From: Azospirillum thiophilum
Lineage (GTDB): Bacteria; Pseudomonadota; Alphaproteobacteria; Azospirillales; Azospirillaceae
Length of the DNA: 64,000 bases
Reading direction: 5' to 3'
NCBI RefSeq assembly: GCF_001305595.1
Contig: NZ_CP012401.1
Coordinates: 310,001 to 374,000, forward strand
This document shows, in pieces, positions 46,683-53,237 of this stretch (its first letter is position 1; the number at the start of each line of letters is the position of its first letter). Both the position numbers and the translations under genes were made by a program. Under the pieces are notes generated by a model that saw only the letters and a program-made list of their open reading frames with translations, ran no database searches and was not told the DNA's origin.

Positions 46683-49157
46683 TCAGCGCGGCTTCAGCGC
46701 CTCCACCACCTGGACATGCCCCTGCAGCGCGCCCAGCGTCAGGGCGGAGTTGCCGTTGGCGTCCATGCGGTAGGGGTTGGCGCCATGGTCGAGCAGCAGG
46801 CGGGCCACCGCCTCGTGCCCGTTGTTGGCGGCATACATCAGCGCCGACCAGCCATAGGCGGTGGTGCGGTCGACCATGATCCCGCGCTGGAGCAGCGTAC
46901 GCGCCACCTCCTCGTGCCCGCGGGCGGCGGCGGCCATCAGCGCGGTCTTGCCGTCGCTGTTGGTGGCGTCCAGCTCAGCTCCGCCGTCGGCCAGCGCCCG
47001 GACCGCGGCGTCATGCCCGCCCCAGGCGGCATACATCACCGCGGTCGCGCCGTCGGACGTCCGCAGGTCGGTGCGGGCGCGGCGCTCCAGCAGGACGCGC
47101 ACCGCGTCGGTCAGCCCCTGTTCGGCGGCGATCATCAGCAGGGTCTTGCCGCTGTCCAGACGGGTGTCCGGGCTGGTGCCGCCCTGGAGCGTCCGCGACA
47201 GCTCCGCCGGGTTGCGCAGCAGGGCCAGCACCGATTCGCGGTCCTGCAAGCCGGGAATGGCCCTGGCCGGCGCGGTGGGGCCGGCACCGGCGGTCCCCGT
47301 GCCGGTTCCCGCCGCAGGTCCGGTGTAGGCACGCTGTTCCGACGCCGCGCGGATGCGGTCGGCCAGATCGGGGCTGTCGGGGGAGACCATCTGCGCCCGC
47401 TCGTAGAAGCGCCTGGCTTCCGACCAGTCGCCGTCGCGTTCCGCCATCATCGCCCAGCGCCGATAGGTGTCCTCCATGGTGGTCAGCAGTTCCGCCGCTT
47501 CGGGCGCAGCCGGCGCGACCTGACGCAGGCGCTGGATCGTCTCATACGCATTGTCGCCGGGCGGGGTGGTCAGGCGCTTGCCGGCGATCTGGCGGCGGGC
47601 CTGGTCGACCATCGCGCGCACCCGCTGCGCAGCCTCGGCGTCCGGCACGGCCGGTTGCGGCACCGCCGGGATCGCCGGGGTTGCCGACGGCTCCTCCAGC
47701 GGCGGCAGCGAGGCGCTGCCCGGCGCCGCCTCCGCAGTCCCGCCGGATGCGGTCCCGCCCGAAAGGGAAGCGGCAGACCTGGAGCCCGGCGTCGGGGCCG
47801 CGACGGTCGGCTGGGCCGGCTGGACCATCGCTGTCTGGGTCTGGGTCTGGGTCTGGGTCGGGACGGTCGCCGACGGGGCCACGGAGGCCGGGACCGCCGG
47901 CTTCGTCACCGTCAGGGTGCCGGCCGCAGGTCCCTCGGCCGTCGTGGCTGGCGGAACGGCGGATGCCCTTGCGAGGGGCACGGTTTGAACGGTCGGCGCC
48001 GGGGTGGCGATGGGCGTGGAGCGGGCCGCCGGCATGCCGGCGGCGGCCTGCGGGCCAGCCGGTGCGCCGCCGCCGCCCAGCCCCTGCACGGTCCGCTCGA
48101 CGGCGGCACGCGCGCGGGTCCAACCCTCTTCGATCATCGCCAGCGCCCGGCCGGGCGAGGCGCCGGGCACCGCCGTGGCGATGGCCGCACCGGCGGCCCC
48201 CAGCAGGACGAGCGTGGTCAGCGCCGCACCGGCATACAGGGCGGTCCGGCGCGGCGCCTGCCCGGCCATCCGACCGGCGGGCATCACACCGGGAGGCACC
48301 GCAGCGCCGGAACCTGCCGCCGCTTCGGCGCCACGGTCGCTCCAATCGTAATCGCCCGCTCCCTGCCCGGCCAACCGTTGCTCGGCCAACCCTTGCTCGG
48401 CGGACCAGTCGTTGGCCGGCGGAACGGCGGCGGAGGGCTGAACTGCCGGAGACGGAGCCGCCAGGATCGGCGCCGGACGCTGTACCGGTGCGGGGATGGG
48501 TGTGGCGGAAGGCGGAGAGGCCGGCGCATCGTCGGCAACCCCACCGCCTGCACTGCCGCTGCCGGGCATCAGGCGGTAGACCACTCCCAGTTCACGGAGC
48601 TCGCCGGCCAGCCCGGCACGCGCCAGCGTCGCTTCCAGCTCGGGCGTGCCGCAGAGCAGCACCTGGAGGAAGCGGCCGGCCGGCGTCTCCGCCCGTGTCA
48701 GCTCGACCAGATCGGCCAGCACCGGCGGGGCGAGCACGGCGGCATTGTCGACCGCCAGCAGTCCGGCGCCGGCCAGGTCGAGCCGCTCCTCCAGCGCGCC
48801 GATGAGCGCATCGAAGTCGCCGTCGCCCTCCTCGCCCGCTGCCGCCAGATCGGGCAGCGCCCCATTGCCGGCCGCGGCGACCAGATCCTCCAGCTGGGCA
48901 CCGACCGACGCCATCACCGGAAGCGCCATGGCGCCATCGGCCTCGACATGCTCCACCAGTTGCCGGAACAGCGCGGGCCGCCCGGAGCCCGCATCGCCCA
49001 GCAGCACCAGCAGCCGCTTGCGCGCCAGGAAGGCAAGGACGAGTCCATCGCGGATTTCGGCGGGCGTGGCCGCAGGGGTGCCGACGGGATCGTGGTGGCC
49101 CGGAGCGGCGCGCCGGGCGCGCGGGGAATGTTTCGGGGCAGAACGGTCCATGGACAT
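46683..49157 (-). CDS. Membrane protein with degenerate ExeA-like ATPase domain and ankyrin repeats
   Basis: The 824-residue product has, in order: an ExeA/GspA-type AAA-like domain (about 30-200, ending with TPELEATLARAGLAGELREL); a Pro/Ala linker; one membrane span (306-330); a long Pro/Thr/Ala linker; a TPR-like helix pair (563-600); and five ankyrin repeats (668-822). The P-loop is GDAGSGRPA, lacking the Lys of GxGKT, and the Walker B region is LLAVDNAA instead of IDEAQ, so ATP hydrolysis is doubtful. Membrane topology would place the ankyrin part in the periplasm. Its stop is one nt from that of the MORN gene. Confidence 0.8.
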   Translation of the reverse strand: MSMDRSAPKHSPRARRAAPGHHDPVGTPAATPAEIRDGLVLAFLARKRLLVLLGDAGSGRPALFRQLVEHVEADGAMALPVMASVGAQLEDLVAAAGNGALPDLAAAGEEGDGDFDALIGALEERLDLAGAGLLAVDNAAVLAPPVLADLVELTRAETPAGRFLQVLLCGTPELEATLARAGLAGELRELGVVYRLMPGSGSAGGGVADDAPASPPSATPIPAPVQRPAPILAAPSPAVQPSAAVPPANDWSAEQGLAEQRLAGQGAGDYDWSDRGAEAAAGSGAAVPPGVMPAGRMAGQAPRRTALYAGAALTTLVLLGAAGAAIATAVPGASPGRALAMIEEGWTRARAAVERTVQGLGGGGAPAGPQAAAGMPAARSTPIATPAPTVQTVPLARASAVPPATTAEGPAAGTLTVTKPAVPASVAPSATVPTQTQTQTQTAMVQPAQPTVAAPTPGSRSAASLSGGTASGGTAEAAPGSASLPPLEEPSATPAIPAVPQPAVPDAEAAQRVRAMVDQARRQIAGKRLTTPPGDNAYETIQRLRQVAPAAPEAAELLTTMEDTYRRWAMMAERDGDWSEARRFYERAQMVSPDSPDLADRIRAASEQRAYTGPAAGTGTGTAGAGPTAPARAIPGLQDRESVLALLRNPAELSRTLQGGTSPDTRLDSGKTLLMIAAEQGLTDAVRVLLERRARTDLRTSDGATAVMYAAWGGHDAAVRALADGGAELDATNSDGKTALMAAAARGHEEVARTLLQRGIMVDRTTAYGWSALMYAANNGHEAVARLLLDHGANPYRMDANGNSALTLGALQGHVQVVEALKPR
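47835..47858. repeat. Four tandem copies of CTGGGT inside the ankyrin gene
   Basis: Four perfect 6-bp units encode the Thr-Gln repeat (residues about 434-442) in the proline-rich linker. The unit is a multiple of three, so copy-number change would alter linker length without shifting the frame. Confidence 0.8.
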
Positions 49158-49367
49158 CTCAAGACGCCGATCAGTGAAGGAAGCGCTGCTGAGACTCTAG
49201 TGATGCGTCCCCCAAGCCCCGACGGGGCAAAGGGCGGTCGCCCCCTCTCTTCCGGGGTGGGTGGATTGACCCTTCCGGCGTGAACGCGGCGCTGGCCCGC
49301 CACAAAGGGCGGCGGTATAGGGTTGGCCCCGAAGCACCCCTCCCCCTTCCATCCGGACGGCGACAGC

Positions 49368-50294
49368 ATGCGACTCGGAATCGATTTGGGCGGCACCAAG
49401 ATCGCGGCCGTGGCGCTCGACGCGGATGGGACGGAATGCGCCCGCCACCGCCGCCCCACCCCCCGCGGCTACGACGCCACGCTGGACGCGCTGGCGGAGA
49501 CGGTGGCCGCGCTGGACGGCCGATGCGGCGGCGAAACCGGGCCCTGCGATGCCGCCCCCCGTGAAACCGGAAGCGTCGGCATCAGCCTGCCCGGCGTGGT
49601 CGATGCCGCCGCCGGCCGGGTGCGGGCGGTCAACCTGCCCTGGCTGGACGGCCGCCCCTTCGCCGAAGACGCGGCGCGGCGGATCGGCCGGCCGGTGCGG
49701 ATCGCCAACGACGCCAACTGCTTCACCCTGTCGGAGGCAGCGGACGGCGCCGCGGCCGGCGGCGGCGTCGTGCTCGGCATCATCCTCGGCACCGGCGTCG
49801 GCGGCGGGATCGTGGTCGATGGGCGCATCCTGCCCGGCGCCAACGGGCTGGCCGGCGAATGGGGCCATGCGCCGCTGCCCTGGCGCGACGACGCCGACGG
49901 TCCCGCGGTCGCCTGCGGCTGCGGCAAGAGCGGCTGCCTGGAGACTGTCCTGTGCGGAGCCGGCCTGTCCCGGCTGCACCGCCACCGCACCGGCCTGTCC
50001 CTCGACCCGCCGGAGATCGCCGCGCACGCCCTGGCCGGCGATGCGGTGGCGGCGGGAACGCTCGCCCGCCACGCCGATGCGCTGGCCCGCGCCCTCGCCC
50101 CGGTGCTTAATCTGCTGGACCCGGACATCGTCGTGGTCGGCGGCGGCCTGTCCGCCCTGCCCGGCCTGTGCGAGACCGTGATGGAACGCTGGGGCGCCTG
50201 GACCCTGGCGGCCACGCCGCGCACCCGGATGGCCGTTGCCCGCCATGGCGGCGAGAGCGGCATGCGCGGCGCCGCGCGCCTGTGGCCGGCATGA
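49368..50294 (+). CDS. ROK-family sugar kinase (fructokinase/GlcNAc-kinase like)
   Basis: ROK kinases phosphorylate hexoses with ATP. The 308-residue product has the phosphate loop GIDLGGTKIA, catalytic Asp115 in RIANDANC, GTGVGGGIVVDGRILPGANG, and the complete zinc motif with GEWGH (His167) and CGCGKSGC (Cys183, 185, 190). The zinc motif and no DNA-binding N-terminus make it a kinase, not a repressor. The sugar cannot be decided. The ATG at 49368 starts the P-loop strand. It is upstream of, and probably separate from, the sigma-54 gene. Confidence 0.9.
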   Translation: MRLGIDLGGTKIAAVALDADGTECARHRRPTPRGYDATLDALAETVAALDGRCGGETGPCDAAPRETGSVGISLPGVVDAAAGRVRAVNLPWLDGRPFAEDAARRIGRPVRIANDANCFTLSEAADGAAAGGGVVLGIILGTGVGGGIVVDGRILPGANGLAGEWGHAPLPWRDDADGPAVACGCGKSGCLETVLCGAGLSRLHRHRTGLSLDPPEIAAHALAGDAVAAGTLARHADALARALAPVLNLLDPDIVVVGGGLSALPGLCETVMERWGAWTLAATPRTRMAVARHGGESGMRGAARLWPA

Positions 50295-50346
50295 CGCGGC
50301 CCTCCGGCCGGCATCCTCGACCCGATCGCAACCAACGATCACGCGC

Positions 50347-50361
50347 TGGCACGGGACTTGC
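50347..50361 (+). promoter_or_regulatory. Sigma-54 (RpoN) promoter, -24/-12
   Basis: CTGGCACGGGACTTGCG has the -24 element TGGCAC (50347-50352) and the -12 element TTGC (50358-50361), with GG and GC exactly 10 nt apart, as RpoN requires. The only departure from the consensus is the final base. The predicted start is near 50372, just before the RBS of the gene at 50396. Upstream, TGT-N10-ACG at 50281 is close to, but not, a NifA site. Confidence 0.8.
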
Positions 50362-50395
50362 GCATTCCCGGGTCGGACCGAACGGGGGTATGCCC

Positions 50396-50707
50396 ATGAT
50401 GCGGAAGAAGTTGGGGACGCGGGCCACGGGCAACGGCGTTCATTTGCATTTTGCAAACCGGAACGCGACACGGCCGGGAAAATCGTCGGCCCATTTGCAT
50501 TTTGCAAATGACCTGGGCACCGGCCGCCATCTGGAACATGCCTGCGCCCGTTTGCAGGATGCGGCGGTGGAGCTGGAAACGGTGCTGGCACAACTGCCCG
50601 GCGACAAACAGGCCGACCTCCATGAGGCCATCGGCTCGATCATGGAGACGCTGCAGCTGATCGCGTCGGCCCATGCCCGGCTGGAGCCGCCCATCGCCGC
50701 GGATTGA
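50396..50707 (+). CDS. Small protein under sigma-54 control, unknown function
   Basis: The 103-residue product starts MMRKKLGTRATGNGVHLHFA. It has an N-terminal half with the sequence HLHFAN twice, 17 residues apart, and a helical C-terminal half (LEHACARLQDAAVELETVLA, LHEAIGSIMETLQLIASAHA). GGGGG lies 6 nt before the ATG at 50396; ATG 50390 is also possible. The HLHFAN codons are AT-rich and rare for this genome. I know no family for it. Nitrogen-related control is a guess from the promoter. Confidence 0.6.
   Translation: MMRKKLGTRATGNGVHLHFANRNATRPGKSSAHLHFANDLGTGRHLEHACARLQDAAVELETVLAQLPGDKQADLHEAIGSIMETLQLIASAHARLEPPIAAD
50441..50510. repeat. Two copies of an AT-rich palindrome, CATTTGCATTTTGCAAA
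   Basis: The 17-bp sequence occurs at 50441-50457 and 50492-50508, 51 nt apart. The second copy extends to a perfect 8-bp inverted repeat, CATTTGCA-TTT-TGCAAATG (50492-50510). Both lie in the same reading frame of the small ORF. They could be paired protein-binding sites or RNA hairpins. Confidence 0.75.
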
Positions 50708-50767
50708 CCATTCACGCCGGCCCGCTCGCCCCCATTTCCCAAACGCGGCGGCGCGAACAATGGCATG

Positions 50768-50800
50768 AAAAAAAGGCGGTCCGCCGGGACCGCCCTTTTT
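50768..50800. terminator. Bidirectional rho-independent terminator
   Basis: GGCGGTC (50775-50781) pairs with GACCGCC (50788-50794), with A7 before it and a T5 run after it. It can end the plus-strand sigma-54 gene and the minus-strand 20-codon ORF at 50841-50903. Confidence 0.88.
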
Positions 50801-50840
50801 GCGCGCACCGGTCGGCAGGAGCCGGCCCGATTGCATCCGA

Positions 50841-50903
50841 TCAATCGGTGATGGTCTGCCAGAAGAAGAACGCGACGGCGAGAACCATGATTGCGATGTC
50901 CAT
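50841..50903 (-). CDS. 20-residue single-span membrane peptide
   Basis: The reading frame MDIAIMVLAVAFFFWQTITD is preceded by AGGAG 8 nt before the ATG and followed 41 nt later by a terminator with a minus-strand T7 tract. The peptide is one hydrophobic helix with a short polar end, like known bacterial small membrane subunits and regulators. It is too short for normal gene finders. I know no homolog; the RBS-ORF-terminator layout is what supports it. Confidence 0.6.
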   Translation of the reverse strand: MDIAIMVLAVAFFFWQTITD

Positions 50904-51347
50904 GGGAACGGCTCCTGTGGATGGCGGCTGGCATGCGTGTTAGACAGGTTCTATACGACAGTTCGCCTGCCGGGGGCAGCCCCTCCGTTCGCCTGCGGCG
51001 GTTTTTCGCCCCCAGTCCCGAAAAGCCTGCACCCGTAAAAAAAATATATGAGCTGCCGCATCGGCTGCGGTCCCAACGGCATCCCGGTCGCCGGGCAGGC
51101 GCGCTGCCAACCGGACTGCCCCGCGCCGCGACGAGGAACGGCTTGGCCGTTCCGCACGAACCCATTGTCTTAGAATGGTTTTTCGGCAAAGCCGAAGCCC
51201 CATGCATGGTCCCTGCACGACCGCCCACGGGACCGCCGATGGGCCGTAAGTGCCTCATCCGGCGGGTCAACCGCTGCGTTCGATGCCTTCGGATCGCAGC
51301 GCTATGACTTTTGTCAGGGGTTGCCTTCCCTAGGGGCTTTCTGGCAG
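50904..51347. other. Stretch without a recognisable gene
   Basis: No protein-like frame stands out in 440 nt. It should contain the promoter of the 20-codon ORF on the minus strand (a TATAGA near 50952 is a possible -10, weak). An unusually AT-rich run lies near 51036-51053, which could be a binding or start site. Confidence 0.4.
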
Positions 51348-51489
51348 AAAAAAGGCCGCTGAATACAGCGGCCTTGAGTTTAGGGAGGAAACGCCCAAGA
51401 AGGGCGACGCAGCAATCGCTTGCTGCACTGCAACAGTACCAGAAGCGGGAGGTGCTGCAACCTCCAAAGCCGGCCCCTGCGTGGGGCCG
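51348..51489 (-). ncRNA. Candidate structured small RNA
   Basis: On the minus strand five perfect stem-loops follow one another. They are CGGCCCC/GGGGCCG (51489-51471), GGAGGT/ACCTCC (51465-51448), GCAGCAA/TTGCTGC (51426-51409), CGCCC/GGGCG (51406-51392) and a terminator GGCCGCTG/CAGCGGCC (51373-51354) with a T6 tail. Between the last two is an unpaired TTTCCTCCCTAAA, an anti-Shine-Dalgarno motif. No good ORF covers it. It lies upstream of, and divergent from, the trehalose-phosphatase gene. No known family was recognised with confidence. Confidence 0.6.
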
Positions 51490-51647
51490 AAGCTTTTAGG
51501 GGAAAATGTTGCCGATCGGCCACAGCATGGCCATTCCACGCGTCCGATCCGGGCGGTTCCACGGGCGGTTCCAGGGTTCCGGCCGTTTCCATCCTGCGGC
51601 GTGCCGGCCGGTCGCCGCCAGTTCAGGCAACGGCGCGAGGATTCTCC

Positions 51648-52448
51648 GTGACCTTCTCCACCCCATCCGCCTTTGCGGACTTCGATGCTTTCACCGCGGC
51701 TCTCGCCGGCCGCAACCCTGCCCTGTTCCTCGATTACGACGGCACGCTGGCCGCCATCGCCCCGCGGCCGGAACTCGCCGTGATGCCGGAGCAGGCCCGT
51801 GCGGTGGTGCGGCGGCTGTCGGCACTGTGCCCGGTGGCGTTCGTCAGCGGCCGCGATCTCGACGACCTCGCCGGGATGGTTGCGGTCGACGGGCTGGTCT
51901 ATGCCGGCAGCCATGGCTTCGACCTGCGCGGGCCGGACCTGCGCCGTCAGGTCGGGGTCGAGTATCTGCCCGACCTGGACGATGCCGAACGGCATCTGCG
52001 CGGTCATCTGGACGGCATCGCCGGCACGCTGGTCGAGCGCAAGCGCTTCGCCATCGCCATCCACACCCGTCAGGTCGCCCCGCCCGACAAGCCGGCGGTC
52101 GCCGACGCGGTCCGCGAGGCGGTGGAGACCCGGCCGCGCCTGCGCATGACGGGCGGCAAGGAGTTGTTCGAGCTGCGCCCGAACCTGCCCTGGGACAAGG
52201 GCCGTGCCGTTCTCGCCCTGCTGGAGGCGCTGGGACTGGACGGGACCGGAACCGTGCCGATCTATCTCGGCGACGACGAGACCGACGAGGATGCCTTCCG
52301 CGCACTGGCCGGACTAGGACCGGCGGCGGGCATCGGCATCCGGGTGATGGAAACCCCCGCGCCGACCGCGGCCGGCTGGAGCCTGCACGACCCCGACCAG
52401 GCCGCGGCCTTTCTCGGCCGGCTGGCGGACTGGCTTGCCGCGGGTTAA
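51648..52448 (+). CDS. otsB: Trehalose-6-phosphate phosphatase
   Basis: OtsB removes phosphate from trehalose 6-phosphate in osmoprotectant synthesis. The 266-residue product has HAD motif I FLDYDGTLAAI (nucleophile Asp29), motif II FVSGRDLDDL (Ser67), and motif IV YLGDDETDEDAF, with the OtsB-type ELRPNLPWDKGRAV. The start is a GTG at 51648 with GAGGA 6 nt upstream. No otsA is adjacent. The leader region carries the ncRNA candidate on the other strand. Confidence 0.92.
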   Translation: MTFSTPSAFADFDAFTAALAGRNPALFLDYDGTLAAIAPRPELAVMPEQARAVVRRLSALCPVAFVSGRDLDDLAGMVAVDGLVYAGSHGFDLRGPDLRRQVGVEYLPDLDDAERHLRGHLDGIAGTLVERKRFAIAIHTRQVAPPDKPAVADAVREAVETRPRLRMTGGKELFELRPNLPWDKGRAVLALLEALGLDGTGTVPIYLGDDETDEDAFRALAGLGPAAGIGIRVMETPAPTAAGWSLHDPDQAAAFLGRLADWLAAG

Positions 52449-52522
52449 ACCCGGCTCATTCACAAACCCTAAACCCGCCCGCCGCTATCCTGGCCGCTCA
52501 ACCAGCCGGACAGAACCCGCCC

Positions 52523-52759
52523 ATGGACATCGGATCGGCCACCGCCGCCGCACCCTACCCGCCGCAAAGCAGTGCGGCCGACGGGATGCAGGACGCCCAG
52601 GCGCGGGTCGCGGCGGCGTCGGAACAGATCGCTTCTGGCAACCTGGATCCGGCGGTGGTACTCGACCTGAGCTCGGCCCAGGTCGATTTCGCGGCGAACG
52701 CCAAGGTGTTGCAGGCCACGCAGGAGAACAGCCGCCGGCTGCTCGACATGCTGGCCTGA
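52523..52759 (+). CDS. Small protein resembling the flagellar rod/hook C-terminal helix
   Basis: The 78-residue product starts MDIGSATAAAPYPPQSSAAD. Its second half, NLDPAVVLDLSSAQVDFAAN followed by AKVLQATQENSRRLLDML, matches the pattern of the C-terminal coiled-coil region of FlgC/FlgG/FlgE rod and hook proteins (Flg_bbr_C). The N-terminal rod domain is missing. No flagellar gene is nearby. It may be a stand-alone helper or a remnant. There is no clear RBS. Confidence 0.55.
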   Translation: MDIGSATAAAPYPPQSSAADGMQDAQARVAAASEQIASGNLDPAVVLDLSSAQVDFAANAKVLQATQENSRRLLDMLA

Positions 52760-52782
52760 CCCACCACCAAACCGCGTGCCCG

Positions 52783-53094
52783 TCAGCGTTTGCCGGGCGC
52801 GTAGATCTTCGGCTGGCTGAAGTTCAGATGGTCGAGCAGACCCTGGCTGACGCAGCCGTCGACCGGCAGCTTGGCCGCACGCTGGTAGGAGCGGATCGCC
52901 GTACGGGTGCGCGAGCCCATCTTGCCGTCCACCGAACCGGCGTTGAAACCATGCTCGTTCAGCGCCTCCTGGGTGCCCGAGACGAAGGCCTGGTACATCT
53001 CCTGCGGCAAGTTATCCGAAGACTCACAGGCTGCAAAGGCCGGCGACGCCATGAGGAGGACTCCGAACAGGGCCGGAAGCAGGTAACGGTTCAT
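52783..53094 (-). CDS. Secreted peptidoglycan-binding domain protein
   Basis: The 103-residue product has a signal peptide (MNRYLLPALFGVLLMASPAF, cut after FAA or FA) and one PG_binding_1 domain: YQAFVSGTQEALNEHGFNAG, VDGKMGSRTRTAIRSYQRAA, KLPVDGCVSQGLLDHL. Two Cys (in AACESS and DGCVS) could form a disulfide. It lies after the prfB terminator, on its own transcript, with GGAG about 10 nt before the ATG. A structural or inhibitory wall role is possible. Confidence 0.85.
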   Translation of the reverse strand: MNRYLLPALFGVLLMASPAFAACESSDNLPQEMYQAFVSGTQEALNEHGFNAGSVDGKMGSRTRTAIRSYQRAAKLPVDGCVSQGLLDHLNFSQPKIYAPGKR

Positions 53095-53193
53095 AGGACG
53101 AATACTCCGGTTGATTGGTCGCACAGGTTCCTGAAACAGCCACGCCGGCTTTTTCATTCCAATAGGCCCAATCGAAAAGGGCGACCTGAATCG

Positions 53194-53221
53194 AAAAGGG
53201 CGGCCACTTGCGGCCGCCCTT
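53194..53221 (-). terminator. Terminator of prfB
   Basis: On the minus strand AAGGGCGGCC pairs with GGCCGCCCTT around a 6-nt loop, then TTCG follows. It lies 16 nt after the prfB stop. Just downstream, AATCGAAAAGGGCG occurs twice in tandem (53170-53183 and 53189-53202), suggesting a small local duplication. Confidence 0.75.
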
Positions 53222-53237
53222 CCCATTCCCGGTGCCG

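Noticed and set aside
50281-50296. Possible NifA upstream activator site TGT-N10-ACA
   Set aside because: The sequence is TGT-N10-ACG, one base off the required half-site, and no second half-site is near; not enough to name the activator.
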